From JAJRVM01 sp963700515 (lineage in GTDB: Bacteria > Planctomycetota > Planctomycetia > Pirellulales > Pirellulaceae), in contig CAVOXY010000006.1 in the NCBI GenBank assembly GCA_963700515.1, positions 231,178 to 295,177 of the forward strand: a DNA stretch of 64,000 nucleotides, written 5' to 3'. Below the pieces are notes generated by a model. The model made no database searches, was not told where the DNA came from, and saw only the letters and a program-made list of their open reading frames with translations. Position numbers and translations under genes: made by a program. Within the stretch, counting starts at the first letter, position 1; the number at the start of each line of letters is the position of its first letter. This document shows, in pieces, positions 50,048-58,466 of the stretch.

Positions 50048-50287
50048 ATGTCTGAAGTCCGCATGACACAAGAAGAGTTTGAGCGTTTCCGGAAGGCCAA
50101 AGACCAGTCGTTACTGGAAACCAACTGGCCGCGGGCAAAAAAGCTGCTGGAGGAGGGGAAGACGCCATTAGAGGTGGCCTACGTGATGTCCCGTGAAGGA
50201 TATATGGGCTTCGCCAGCAGTCGACTCGGTATACGAGACATCCAGCGATTGCAGGAATTTAGCTGCAAAGCCACTCTGCGAAGCTGA
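50048..50287 (+). CDS. Small hypothetical protein
   Basis: This 79-residue protein starts at ATG 50048, which follows GAAGAGAGGAATAC, a good ribosome binding site. It is highly charged and helical (MTQEEFERFRKAKDQSLLE, NWPRAKKLLEEGKTPLEVAY) with no cysteine or membrane segment. The part PLEVAYVMSREGYMGFASSRLGIRDIQRL could form a helix-turn-helix-like end, but no family is recognised. It is within the putative integrated element, 750 bp after the integrase. Confidence 0.6.
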   Translation: MSEVRMTQEEFERFRKAKDQSLLETNWPRAKKLLEEGKTPLEVAYVMSREGYMGFASSRLGIRDIQRLQEFSCKATLRS

Positions 50288-50597
50288 ATCGCAAGAGGGT
50301 GCGCACGCCCGCATTGATCTTGTACATTCGATCAATGCGGGCAGCGAACTGAAGCAGAGAAAACGAACGAACGCCTCCGTCCTCTGGCGGAGGTGAGACC
50401 CATTTTTGAGAACCGGCGATTCCGGCAGGGGAGTCCCTGCACAAGCAGATCGATGAAATAAATGATAACCACAATGTGAAGCCCGGCACCGAGGGCATCT
50501 TTCGGTGACGCAGCGACGCGGAGCCGCGAAGAACGATGTCATGTTGACAATGAATGCGGTGTTTTTGAAGTCTTTTTTTTGAACGGAGAGAAGCTAA
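50288..50597. other. Intergenic gap in element
   Basis: There is no gene. A T8 tract (50572-50580) lies just before the ribosome binding site GGAGAGAAG of the next gene. Confidence 0.4.
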
Positions 50598-51210
50598 ATG
50601 AGAAACACACAAAGACCATCAACGGAAACATTTCCCGAGCGCGAGCAGTTGCTGCGACCTGCAGTCCCGGACGGTGAATGGTCGGCTCGGACGCAAGTCC
50701 CTGGTCGAGCTGCTCCGCCAGGGCAAACACTACCACGAGGTCTCCTCTGCTGCGGACGGGCTCGTCCTGTCTGTCGTTCGGCAGGTCGGGAAAATCGGCG
50801 AGCAGCTGAAGAGAGACCTGCACCAGCTGCAGACCGACAAGTCGTTCAGTGGCAAACGGGGCCGCAACCACCTGCTCGAGCGGACGACTGTCGAACGCGT
50901 CCAGTACCTGCGCAACTGGAGGCGCAGGCCCTGGTCACCCTGGCGGACTACCGCCAGTTCGGTATCCTACCGATGGGGCCGTGAGTATGCGAGGTACGGT
51001 AGCCGTGGCGGCTGTTCCTATCGCACCTATTTGATTGTCCGCGACACAACGACCAGCGAGGCGCATCTCCTTCGCGTTCCGCCGAAATTTGGCAACTCAG
51101 AGACAGCCTTCTTTGACCGTTTCCGCTCGGACCCGGAGCGGATCCGGGCGGCGGTCGCCTGGACGTTTGGGCGATCGCTGCACGAGTACGATCCAGCGGT
51201 CGAGGCGTGA
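50598..51210 (+). CDS. Conserved hypothetical protein (three frameshifts)
   Basis: ATG 50598 follows GGAGAGAAGCTA. Protein-like sequence runs through three frames: MRNTQRPSTETFPEREQLL, then NGRLGRKSLVELLRQGKHYHEV and RTTVERVQYLRN, then LEAQALVTLADYRQFGILPMG, then REYARYGSRGGCSYRTYLIV and AHLLRVPPKFGN...IRAAVAWTFG to the stop at 51210. Corrected length is about 203 aa. The HLLRVPP...AAVAWTFG end resembles sequences I associate with uncharacterised plasmid and island proteins; I cannot name a function. It lies 96 bp before the next gene on the same strand, and the two may be co-transcribed. Confidence 0.5.
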
Positions 51211-51306
51211 TCGGACCCGAGGGACCTGGCCGCAAGGTGGTCCCGACGGCCCGCTCATTCCGAGCGATTAGCGGTGACAACGGCCGAAACAATGGGAGCG
51301 ATGACG

Positions 51307-51618
51307 ATGAAGACAGCAAAGATTGGACAGCAGGTCAGGCAGGGAGATCTGCTTCTTTCGCCGGTGGCGGACCTGCCACCTGGTGCGGAGATCCAGGAAG
51401 ACCATGGCATCCATATCGTGGGAGAACGGACTGGTCACGCCCATACGCTGGTGGGTACGGTCGCGGTTCTCGCCGGGCGTACCTACGTTCGCGGTGGCGA
51501 CGTGCTCACTCACCAGGAGCACGAGCACATCGCCACGGCACCCACATGGTACGAGGTAACAATGCAACGCGAGTACGTTCCGGCCTCGCGTCCTGTTCGG
51601 CACACACTGCGCGATTAA
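51307..51618 (+). CDS. Small conserved island/plasmid-type protein with TGHAH motif
   Basis: About 103 aa from ATG 51307 (MKTAKIGQQVRQGDLLLSPV). Features are VRQGDLLL near the start, PPGAEIQEDHGIHIVGERTGHAHTLVG in the middle and HQEHEHIATAPTWYEV near the end. The order RQGD.LL...LP.GA......GE.TGHAH......EH is shared by small proteins often found on plasmids, phages and islands, where the repeated histidines may bind metal; no function is established. Upstream in-frame starts at 51274 (GTG) and 51292 exist. It pairs with the preceding conserved hypothetical. Confidence 0.6.
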   Translation: MKTAKIGQQVRQGDLLLSPVADLPPGAEIQEDHGIHIVGERTGHAHTLVGTVAVLAGRTYVRGGDVLTHQEHEHIATAPTWYEVTMQREYVPASRPVRHTLRD

Positions 51619-51673
51619 CAAGTACTTTTCTCATTCCAGAGGCGATTGCACTATGCAATTAACATCTGATTCT

Positions 51674-51710
51674 GACACCAACTGGCGCCCGACGCGTCAC
51701 TGGCAAGAAC
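51674..51710 (+). repeat. 36-bp element repeat, GACACCAACTGGCGCCC (copy 1 of 3)
   Basis: GACACCAACTGGCGCCC followed by GTCACTGGCAAGAAC occurs at 51674-51710, 52244-52279 and 53241-53275, always plus-oriented, with one to five differences. It contains the palindrome TGGCGCC(A). Copies 1 and 2 precede the two HEAT-protein starts; copy 3 follows the complete HEAT gene. Confidence 0.85.
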
Positions 51711-51789
51711 AAGCCGAGCCGCGTCGGTTTGAGATGGGCGGAAGGTTCACCGTTCAGTCCGGTCAGCCCGAGATTTCGGTTCCACCGCT

Positions 51790-51910
51790 GCGAAACCGAG
51801 CGGTCCACGGATAGATAACGTATGGAACCCAACCAAGATCTCATCGCCCTGCTTCGCCTTTTGGCCCATGATCCTCGCTCCTCATCACTGAGCGAAATCA
51901 CCGATCTTGG
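51790..51910 (+). pseudogene. Truncated duplicate of the HEAT-protein gene start
   Basis: The sequence from GCGAAACCGAGCGGTCCACG through ATG 51822 to about 51910 is close to 90% identical to 52282-52400, the start of the complete HEAT gene. The encoded peptide MEPNQDLIALLRLLAHDP matches METHQDLIALLRLLAHDP, but after about 30 residues similarity is lost and no HEAT repeats follow. It is a partial duplication. The rest of the region to 52281 has no gene. Confidence 0.75.
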
Positions 51911-52243
51911 AGCGCCGTGGAAGTCCCAATACGAACGTTGCCACCCTGGTCTCCACCCAGCCCCCTACATGGAACCCAGTCCACATTTTTTTCAAAAACC
52001 GTGGAGAGTTAATAACTATGTAACAGAGTCCGAACCGCATTCGTTTGGGATCGACGTCCGGTTCCCCGCACAATCCTCTTCCGGGCAGGATGGAACCGAA
52101 CCGTCACGGTCCTGCAACCACTAGGCCAAGCAGCGTGCGGCCCTCGTCACGGCCCGTACCCTCAACCACCCGCCCACCCGTTCTTCCCGCCCACCCGTTC
52201 GAAGAGAGTGGCGTAGGGGCGGCCTACTTACTGGTCTGGACCT

Positions 52244-52279
52244 CACACCAACTGGCGCCCACCTGTCGCTGGCAAGAAC
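52244..52279 (+). repeat. 36-bp element repeat, copy 2
   Basis: Second copy of the CACCAACTGGCGCCC...GGCAAGAAC repeat, 36 bp before the ATG of the HEAT-repeat gene. Its spacing to that gene is shorter than that of copy 1 to the truncated duplicate. Confidence 0.8.
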
Positions 52280-52314
52280 GCTGCGAAACCGAGCGGTCCA
52301 CGGATATATAACGT

Positions 52315-53226
52315 ATGGAAACTCACCAAGACCTCATCGCCCTACTTCGTCTCTTGGCCCATGATCCTTGCTCCTCACTGGATGAGGAAGCCGATCTCCA
52401 AGACGTGCTTCAACCCCTGATCCGTGCCTTGGCCGATCCCAATCCGTTCGTGCGAAGAACAGCAGCCGTGGTCTTGGCGGATTACGGTGAGGACGCCGCC
52501 GAGATATTCCCACATCTTGAGAGGCTATTGGAGGAAGATGAAATCACTCGGGTCGTTGCGATCCATGCCATCCTGTGCATCAACCCGTCAAGGACTGAGG
52601 AACTCACACCGCTGTTGACCGAGGCGTTGAGCAGCGAGAACAAAGTGGTTCGTCAACGTGCTGCTCAAGTTCTTGGCGACGTTCCGGCCGCTGGTGCTTT
52701 GGCGATTCACTTCCTGATCGAAGCCCTTGGCGATGATGAAGATGTCGTGCGACCCACCGTACTCAACACCCTCAACAACCTTGGCTCAGCGGCAGCTCCA
52801 GCCACACCAGCCCTGGTCGAAATCCTGGTGGGCAGCGACGACATTATTACACGGGGCATTGTGGCCGAAGTACTTGGGTCAATCGGCCCGGCCGCTGGAG
52901 AGGCCGTTCCGCAGTTGTCCAAGTGCCTCGAAGAGGTGGGGGACAGTGCAGCGAGAGTTTATTTTCGCCTCAACGTGGCAAGTGCCTTGTGTCGCATCTC
53001 AGCAGAACCAGATCACCTTTTGGAAATGGGGAAGAAAGTGGTCCACAGTCCTGAGTGGTGGTTACGGCACAAAGTAGCGATGTGTTTTGGCGAGCTTGGG
53101 ACGGCGGGGAGTGTGGCAATTCCTCAACTTCGTCGGTTGTTGGACGATCCGCACCCCAGTGTGCGGAGGTCGGCAGCGGAGTCGCTGCGAAAGATCGAGG
53201 CCACGGCTTTGGACAGCTCAACCTGA
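52315..53226 (+). CDS. HEAT-repeat protein
   Basis: This intact 303-aa cytoplasmic-type protein (no signal peptide) is built of about seven HEAT/PBS-lyase-like helical repeats. Each has the form L..AL.D....VR..AA..L..IG..A..A...L, e.g. LIRALADPNPFVRRTAAVVLA, LTEALSSENKVVRQRAAQVLG and LRRLLDDPHPSVRRSAAESL. HEAT solenoids are protein-protein scaffolds; no enzyme motif is present. The ATG at 52315 has no clear ribosome binding site, being preceded by the A/T-rich ATATATAACGT, which could be a promoter for a leaderless transcript. The same leader is kept in the truncated duplicate 490 bp upstream. Confidence 0.85.
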   Translation: METHQDLIALLRLLAHDPCSSLDEEADLQDVLQPLIRALADPNPFVRRTAAVVLADYGEDAAEIFPHLERLLEEDEITRVVAIHAILCINPSRTEELTPLLTEALSSENKVVRQRAAQVLGDVPAAGALAIHFLIEALGDDEDVVRPTVLNTLNNLGSAAAPATPALVEILVGSDDIITRGIVAEVLGSIGPAAGEAVPQLSKCLEEVGDSAARVYFRLNVASALCRISAEPDHLLEMGKKVVHSPEWWLRHKVAMCFGELGTAGSVAIPQLRRLLDDPHPSVRRSAAESLRKIEATALDSST

Positions 53227-53240
53227 AACCTGAAGGACTT

Positions 53241-53275
53241 GACACCAACTGGCGCCCACCCGTCACTGGCAAGAA
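53241..53275 (+). repeat. 36-bp element repeat, copy 3
   Basis: Third copy, 15 bp after the stop of the HEAT gene. With copy 2 it brackets the gene in direct orientation. Bases 53276-53477 carry no recognised gene. Confidence 0.8.
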
Positions 53276-53477
53276 CTCATAGTGCCGAGTCCGACCAGCA
53301 TTCTCTTCCGGGCGTTGCCTTCAGCGGCCGAGAGACAACGCCGCAATCTGGGCAGGAATGCCATTTCCGGTGGCAGGCGACACAGGATTACGTGTGGGAC
53401 ATCAGCGTCATGAGCGATAACCAGAGTCGGCAAGGTGGGGTACTGATCTCGACGCGGTCCCACATTCGCGGCACCGA

Positions 53478-53726
53478 TCAGCTGGTTTCGTCAACAGAGA
53501 TGCGGATCACTCTGCCGGGCATGAATCGAGTGATTTTCTCGACTGTTTCATCGGGTGTGTTGGCAGGGTCCAAAATGTCTTTCATCACGTTCGCGGCATG
53601 AATGAGGTCGAGAGAGAGGGCTGGCTGTCGGGAAAGCCGGTCGCAGGTCTCACAGGCTTCGTTCCAATTCCCCGTTTCGATGCCACGACACGTTGCCCGA
53701 CAGTCGATTTCAGTGTCCGAGATCAT
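53478..53726 (-). CDS. Possible small hypothetical protein
   Basis: On the minus strand an 82-residue frame starts at ATG 53726 (MISDTEIDCRATCRGIETGN) after CAGGAATGAAACC, a fair ribosome binding site, and continues WNEACETCDRLSRQPALSLD to ITRFMPGRVIRISVDETS. It is helical with four cysteines in its first third (CRATC...CETC), which could bind metal. The open frame extends upstream to 53987 with less protein-like content. No family is recognised, and it is the only minus-strand candidate in the right half of the window. Confidence 0.35.
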   Translation of the reverse strand: MISDTEIDCRATCRGIETGNWNEACETCDRLSRQPALSLDLIHAANVMKDILDPANTPDETVEKITRFMPGRVIRISVDETS

Positions 53727-54117
53727 GGTTTCATTCCTGACGACCTGCTTGGCGACGATTGGGCACCATCGTATCTTTGTGTCCATGTCTGTCGGTGGTT
53801 TGTCGTTTCGCACGCTGGCGAGTGTAGGGCCGCGATGTGGGGAGCCGGGAACCACTTGACGGGCACACCTCTTTTGGGAGGTGGCGTTGGCTGGCCTTGG
53901 GGCACGTTTTGGTTGTTCATAAACCTCTCGCGCGACGAGTTGATGGCACTTTGATTTCCGAGACGGCAATTTGGGACAAATACACACTCTGGTGTATATA
54001 TCGGGCGTTTTTGCCCCTCTATAGATGTAATTAGGTGGCTTTCTCGGCCACCTCGCGGGTCGATTCTGATGGGGCTTGTCCGCGAAATCGAGTGATGCGG
54101 CCCGGACTCAGGCGAGG

Positions 54118-54123
54118 TAGAAT
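54118..54123 (+). promoter_or_regulatory. TAGAAT promoter-like box, array copy 1
   Basis: GAGGTAGAATGGGGGC lies 64 bp before the LRR gene start and matches boxes at 54935, 56935, 60269 and 61642 that end the array linkers. The hexamer resembles a -10 element; the GC-rich block before it (GGACTCAGGCGAGG) is the diverged counterpart of the GTGGAGCGG.CGGGCGG block of the others. Inferred, not demonstrated. Confidence 0.5.
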
Positions 54124-54186
54124 GGGGGCATCCGAGCGGCGCAAGAAACGAACGATTCCTGAGGACCCTGTTGAGAAGAGAGTAAT

Positions 54187-54813
54187 TTGCCCAGTCCACG
54201 CCGTAGACGCCTGCTCCGTATCAGCCTCCGCATGGTGTTCGTGCTGACGGCGTTTCTTTGCATTTGGCTTGGACTCAGGGTGAACCAAGTGAAGCAGCAG
54301 AAGAAGGCCGTTGCTTGGGTTGAGCAAGTTGGCGGCGAAGTCATGTACGATTATGAGTTTGATGATTTTGACCAGCAGTTTCTGAATCCTGCCCCTGAGC
54401 TTCCTGGGCCGATATGGTTGAGAGAATTGATTGGTGTGGATTTCTTCGCGACCGTCGTCACCGTGGATTTGGCTGATGCTGAGATTGACGATCTCTCCCA
54501 TCTGGTGGCACTGCATAATTTGAAATTGCTCTTTTTGGAGAGAACCCGGGTCAGCGATTTTTCTTCGGTAGCGAAGCTGACAAGCCTGCAAATCCTGATG
54601 CTTAGGGAGATGCAAGTGACTGATTTGTCAGTACTGACCAACCTAGCGAATCTGAGGGAATTGTGGCTAGAAAGTACCCCAGTTAGTGACCTTTCACCGT
54701 TGACGAGCCTGACACAATTGAAAGACCTGATCATGTTGGACGTCCCAATTGCCGAGGAAGAGATCGAGAATCTCAAAGAAGCTTTGCCGAAGTGTAGTAT
54801 ATCTGGACCGTAA
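54187..54813 (+). CDS. Membrane-anchored leucine-rich-repeat protein
   Basis: The 208-aa protein starts at TTG 54187, preceded by AGAAGAGAG. It has a basic N terminus, one membrane helix (SLRMVFVLTAFLCIWLGL) followed by VNQVKQQKKAVAWVEQVGG, a signature of a planctomycete LRR family, and then four to five 23-residue LRR units (LKLLFLERTRVSDFSSVAKL, LQILMLREMQVTDLSVLTNL, LRELWLESTPVSDLSPLTSL). The repeats would face the periplasm-like compartment and bind a protein partner. It is the first gene of the one-directional array and is preceded by a TAGAAT promoter-like box at 54118. Confidence 0.85.
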   Translation: MPSPRRRRLLRISLRMVFVLTAFLCIWLGLRVNQVKQQKKAVAWVEQVGGEVMYDYEFDDFDQQFLNPAPELPGPIWLRELIGVDFFATVVTVDLADAEIDDLSHLVALHNLKLLFLERTRVSDFSSVAKLTSLQILMLREMQVTDLSVLTNLANLRELWLESTPVSDLSPLTSLTQLKDLIMLDVPIAEEEIENLKEALPKCSISGP

Positions 54814-54834
54814 TTGCGGTGCCCTCAGAATGAA

Positions 54835-54945
54835 GTAGTTGGCTGCTTCATCAAATGACCGTATTCCGAACAGATCCGGCCAAACCCGGCAGAGGCATGC
54901 GAAGACCAATGTGGAGTGGCCGGGCGGAGGCGGGTAAAATGGAAC
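54835..54945 (+). repeat. Array linker, copy A
   Basis: This linker has a shortened left part (GTTGGCTGCTTCATCAAATGACCGTATTCCGAACAG split over 54839-54873), then AACCCGGCAGAGGCATGCGA, GTGGAGTGGCCGGGCGG and the box TAAAAT at 54935-54940. The right two thirds match copy D (60188-60275) almost base for base. It separates the LRR gene from the following small and HEAT genes. Confidence 0.8.
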
Positions 54946-55010
54946 CATCGGCACGTGCTGAGAATCGAAGTTTGTTCGAGACGCGATCTGGCGGGCAATA
55001 ACCCCAATGC

Positions 55011-55229
55011 GTGGGGAGCCGGTGGCTCAACATCGTCAACTGGCCGCCGACGGAAACGGAGTTGGCAGCATTGCCCCGATGCGTAGACCACCTGCCGGAC
55101 GCCGAAGCTTTTTATGACGCGTTCGAGAAATGGGGCGAATGCATGAGTTGCAGATATGTCGACCCAACTTGCCGGAGGAAATACAAAGATGGATGCGTTC
55201 GAATGCCAGAGATACATTTTCCTCTCTAA
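55011..55229 (+). CDS. Possible small Cys-containing protein
   Basis: The 72-residue frame from GTG 55011 reads GSRWLNIVNWPPTETELAAL, then DAEAFYDAFEKWGECMSC, then DPTCRRKYKDGCVRMPEIHF. The spacing of four cysteines (C-x2-C-x6-C-x7-C) and the composition look like a real small zinc-binding or secreted peptide, but there is no good ribosome binding site and no family match. It lies between linker A and the HEAT gene with the same orientation. Confidence 0.35.
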   Translation: MGSRWLNIVNWPPTETELAALPRCVDHLPDAEAFYDAFEKWGECMSCRYVDPTCRRKYKDGCVRMPEIHFPL

Positions 55230-55336
55230 CGATGCCGAATCAATGGCCATAGCGATCGAGCTGTGCGTTTGCAGTCTCCTGGGAATTTGTCGTGCCCAAC
55301 TGTGCAACCAGATTGACAAGAGCGCGGACTACTGAC

Positions 55337-56776
55337 ATGCCAGCTACACTCCTTCACATTTATTCGAGATCCGGCCGCCATGTTATCACCTTTCTGCTGA
55401 TCGGTGTCCTCGTGTTCACGTCTTCCTCTCTGCATTCCCGCGCGGGCACATTTGGTGATTGCGATGTGGATGTGAATGCGCTGTTCGATTCACTTACTAG
55501 TGTTGATCGATTTAGAGCCAACCGTGCCAAGGAGTTGATCTACACGAATGAAAGCTGGCCTGAATCGGTCATTCCATCCTTAATTGAAAGACTGTCGGAT
55601 GATCGGAGTACCGATTGGTCTCCTTCGATACGTGGGTACTCAGGTCCCCCCATAAGAGACTATGCCACGGACATTTTGGTTAAGATCGGAAAACCGGCCG
55701 TCGCCGCTTTGGGAGAGGTTATTGCTCGAGAGGGCGATACCGAATCGCAAATTCAGGCGATTAAGGTGTTGGCTATGATCGGTAGTGACGCGCGTGAATC
55801 CATCCCGGCGCTCCGTGCGTGCACGCGCGGAGCTGACGAGTGGACTCGGTATTTCGCCGTTGACGCACTCTCGAAAATCGCGGGAGATCCATCTGAGGTG
55901 ATTCCGGTCTTGCTCCAGTCTTTGGATGACGGGTCCCCTGAAGTGCAGAGCGCCGCCATCCGTGGCCTGGGCGTGATTGGGCCAAATGCTGCGAATGTCC
56001 TGCCTCGCCTGCTCGACCTGTTGAATACGCGGGAGTTCCGACGCGTGAACCAGTGTTCGTTCATGCCCGTACGGGCGGACATTGCGGAGGCGATTGGCAG
56101 GATCGGTAATCGCGACAGCACAGCGATAGAGGAGCTTGTGAAACTCTTGAGTGACGAGGAACCGCAGGTGCGAATTGCCGCATCGCTGGCCTATTGCCGC
56201 TTGTCGGACGATACTGACCGAGGCCTTGCGGTTTTGACAGAGCAACTTTGGAGCTCTTCACGAGGCGATAGCATTCCGTATCGCGCTGCAATCGCGTTAG
56301 GTGAACTCAACAACCGAGCCGCTCCTGTAGCTGGTGAGATCATTCGTGCACTTAAGCACGAGAAGCCGTTGGTGCGAGCGGAAGTTGTGAAGACAATTGC
56401 CGCCGTGCTCCCCGATACCTATGTTGAGCTTGTGCTTCCGATGCTGAACGATGAGGACTCTTTAGTCCGGGAGAGTGTCATTGAAACGCTCGGCAAAGAT
56501 GATCTCCGAAACGTTCAGTATGTTCACCTTTTCATTAAGGCATTGGACGATAGAACATTGATGACCGTAGCGTTGAACGCTCTGGGCGATATGGGATCAA
56601 AAGCCGCAGACGCTATTCCCCGCCTCGAGATCATGGCTGCGTCCGACGATCAATGGGACCGCAGACGCGCCAAGGCCGCGCTGAAGCAGATTCGAGATGA
56701 TATGGCCAAGGCTCATAGAGAACAGGGTACTGCGCCACACGCAGAGCAAGAAGTGCAACGCGAGCACGATCCCTGA
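55337..56776 (+). CDS. Exported HEAT-repeat protein
   Basis: This intact 479-aa protein starts at ATG 55337 and has an N-terminal hydrophobic segment (HVITFLLIGVLVFTSSSLHS) that acts as a signal or anchor. The rest is about ten HEAT/PBS-lyase-type repeats (AIKVLAMIGSDARESIPAL, AAIRGLGVIGPNAANVLPRL, AALGELNNRAAPVAGEIIRAL-like, VIETLGKDDLRNVQYVHLF). It differs from the cytoplasmic HEAT protein at 52315 by its signal and has low sequence identity to it, so the two are not recent copies. Its last 19 codons (EQGTAPHAEQEVQREHDP) lie inside linker copy B, that is, the repeat encodes the C terminus. Confidence 0.85.
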   Translation: MPATLLHIYSRSGRHVITFLLIGVLVFTSSSLHSRAGTFGDCDVDVNALFDSLTSVDRFRANRAKELIYTNESWPESVIPSLIERLSDDRSTDWSPSIRGYSGPPIRDYATDILVKIGKPAVAALGEVIAREGDTESQIQAIKVLAMIGSDARESIPALRACTRGADEWTRYFAVDALSKIAGDPSEVIPVLLQSLDDGSPEVQSAAIRGLGVIGPNAANVLPRLLDLLNTREFRRVNQCSFMPVRADIAEAIGRIGNRDSTAIEELVKLLSDEEPQVRIAASLAYCRLSDDTDRGLAVLTEQLWSSSRGDSIPYRAAIALGELNNRAAPVAGEIIRALKHEKPLVRAEVVKTIAAVLPDTYVELVLPMLNDEDSLVRESVIETLGKDDLRNVQYVHLFIKALDDRTLMTVALNALGDMGSKAADAIPRLEIMAASDDQWDRRRAKAALKQIRDDMAKAHREQGTAPHAEQEVQREHDP

Positions 56777-56944
56777 GTGACCGGTTGGTGCGCAGACCGA
56801 CAGACTGTCGCATCAACTCGTCGGCGTGCTGAGGTTTCTGGGACTCGTCATAATACGACCCTTTGATGCTCGCGGGGGACATACCTCCCCAGAGGCATCG
56901 TCAGATCGATGTGGAGCGGCCAGGCAGCAGCGGTTAGAATTGGT
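56719..56944 (+). repeat. Array linker, copy B (full length)
   Basis: The full linker reads, in order: GAACAGGGTACTGCGCCA, then GATCCCTGAGTGACCGGTTGG, then GTCGCATCAACTCGTCGGCG, then GAGGTTTCTGGGACTCGTCA, then AATACGACC, then GATGTGGAGCGGCCAGGC and the TAGAAT box at 56935-56940. It shares its left part with copies D and F and its right part with A, D and E. Between the TAGAAT box and the next start codon (57166) there are 225 bp without a supported gene. Confidence 0.85.
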
Positions 56945-57165
56945 TGTTGATGGCGTTCATCAAACAAAGGTTTTCTCAGCATGGGACGACCGGCTGAATG
57001 AGGAAGAATCCGGGCATCGGGATCGGCCTGAGAATCCCAGGGGGCTTGAGACTTGTTTTGTAATTCCGTTGGGGGTCCTTCTGCGGGCAACAAGAGACTC
57101 AGCTGACGGCTCGGTCGAGCGTTTTTTTGTGGCCAGTCAATGCGTGCGTGAGTCGAGGCTAAGCG

Positions 57166-57723
57166 ATGCGGTTTCGTCTGTCCACTCTGTTCGCCACTAT
57201 CGCGACGGTTGCTGCTTTGCTCACGATGTGGATTACGTACTCAAGGCAAGACAGCTCGATCAAACTCGTGTCGCAGAGCGGCCCCGTTTTGACGTATTCC
57301 GCCCGCTCTGACCGTCAAGCGTACAGATTTTCTCAATTGGGCGAGACGCATACGCTTCATTCAACGTTTTCCGAGAACTATCCAAGCCAGATTTGGCCAA
57401 GAATCAAATGGTCGTTTAAGCTGTCAAACGGTCATGGCTTCGAACCTTGGCAATGTGATGACCTCGTCTTGTATTGGGATCGAGCGAAGCTGCTGCTAGA
57501 TGATGGGATTCAATCCGGCAAGCCATTCGTCGTGAAAGACTATGGGGATTTCCGGATAGTCAAATACTGGTGGCCTTCCAGGCAAGCCACCACATCGATA
57601 AGCCAAGAAGTTCACCTATATTTGATTGAAAACGGAACTGATAGAATACTCTCAGAACACAGAATGACGGTTGTTGTTGATGTCTCGGTCCCAGTGACAG
57701 CTTCATTCGAGAAATCTCAGTAG
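57166..57723 (+). CDS. Signal-anchored hypothetical protein
   Basis: This 185-aa protein begins MRFRLSTLFATIATVAALLTMW, a membrane segment of the type that starts many small planctomycete envelope proteins. The remainder is a cysteine-poor, beta-rich soluble domain (SGPVLTYSARSDRQAYRFSQ, DDLVLYWDRAKLLLDDGIQ, EVHLYLIENGTDRILSEHRM). No family is recognised. It stands alone between linker B and a short linker core at 57736, the one-gene-per-interval pattern of the array. Confidence 0.65.
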   Translation: MRFRLSTLFATIATVAALLTMWITYSRQDSSIKLVSQSGPVLTYSARSDRQAYRFSQLGETHTLHSTFSENYPSQIWPRIKWSFKLSNGHGFEPWQCDDLVLYWDRAKLLLDDGIQSGKPFVVKDYGDFRIVKYWWPSRQATTSISQEVHLYLIENGTDRILSEHRMTVVVDVSVPVTASFEKSQ

Positions 57724-57735
57724 GATGCCACTGAA

Positions 57736-57800
57736 ATCGTGGTTGCAGGGTTCTTGGGTCACATAACGACCGTTTTTTGCTGACACAGCCCCATGGCCCG
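57736..57800 (+). repeat. Array linker core, short copy
   Basis: TGGTTGCAGGGTTCTTGGGTCACATAACGACCGTTTTTTG (written in two parts: 57741-57760 and 57761-57780) is a diverged core of the type G..GTTC.TGGGACTCGTCA.AA.ACGACCGTTTT. It begins 15 bp after the previous stop and ends 21 bp before the next start codon. The following ACACAGCCCCATGGCCCGCCC resembles the end of copy C. Confidence 0.65.
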
Positions 57801-57820
57801 CCCTACGAAGGGAGATCTGT

Positions 57821-58258
57821 ATGAACAAGCACGCACTTCTGTTCTACATGGCCATTTCTGCCTTAGCACCAAGCTGTCAGCATCACCACACTCACAAGGA
57901 TGACAATTACTCCGAACGCCAGAAAGCGGGTTGGCGGCGAAGTATCGGTACGGACCATGTAGCAGGCAATAATGAATATCTGTATCTGGATGAGTTTCCG
58001 ATGGAATGGTCTGTCTCCGAAAATGGAAGTGGCTTCCTGTATGCGACTAAACCAAATTCAAATGACTTGATTTGGTCATTCGAACGTGGACCTGATGCGG
58101 ATCAGAGAGCAATCAAAGTGAATGACGGGGCAGGAGTCATCGCGACTCACAAGACAGGGGTCAGCTACGAAATCATGATCGTGCTCCAGACGGAGTACTA
58201 TGGCAAAGTCTTCTATAGGAAGTTAGACCGGCCATTGAGAAGCAAGGACGAGCCGTGA
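57821..58258 (+). CDS. Putative small lipoprotein
   Basis: This 145-aa protein starts at ATG 57821 after AAGGGAGATCTGT, a good ribosome binding site. The N terminus MNKHALLFYMAISALAPSCQ ends in a lipobox-like LAPSC, and the next residues are His-rich (HHHTHKDD). The mature part is a small beta-rich domain (EYLYLDEFPMEWSVSENGSG, YEIMIVLQTEYYGKVFYRKL). No family is recognised. It ends 28 bp before linker core C. Confidence 0.65.
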   Translation: MNKHALLFYMAISALAPSCQHHHTHKDDNYSERQKAGWRRSIGTDHVAGNNEYLYLDEFPMEWSVSENGSGFLYATKPNSNDLIWSFERGPDADQRAIKVNDGAGVIATHKTGVSYEIMIVLQTEYYGKVFYRKLDRPLRSKDEP

Positions 58259-58285
58259 GCATGCGGTCGCTCCCCCGTTAAGCGA

Positions 58286-58350
58286 TTGTTTCATCAAGTC
58301 GTCGGAGTGGCCGCAGTTCTCGGGACTCGCCAACAAAGGACCGATTTTGA
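58286..58350 (+). repeat. Array linker core, copy C
   Basis: GTTTCATCAAGTCGTCGGAG then GCAGTTCTCGGGACTCGCCA then AACAAAGGACCGATTTTGAC align with the middle of copies B, D and F. The promoter-like right part is not recognisable; instead CACAATGGCCGCCCTGCCC follows, as after the short copy at 57736. Confidence 0.75.
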
Positions 58351-58466
58351 CACAATGGCCGCCCTGCCCGACGGGCCATGAAGGTGGCAAGATCCGGGTG
58401 CGCCCGGAGTGCCATTCACGGATGATTGTTATCGGCCGAGAAAGCGGAAGTGGAGACTGAGACGCG

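Noticed and set aside
53598..53954. 118-aa plus-strand open frame
   Set aside because: No ribosome binding site or motif; its composition is less protein-like than the minus-strand candidate, and neither is strongly supported.
56631..56882. Peptide PQHADELMRQ read on the minus strand of linkers B and F
   Set aside because: The similarity of the two peptides follows from the DNA repeat; copy D has a stop codon in the same frame, so it is not a conserved coding sequence.
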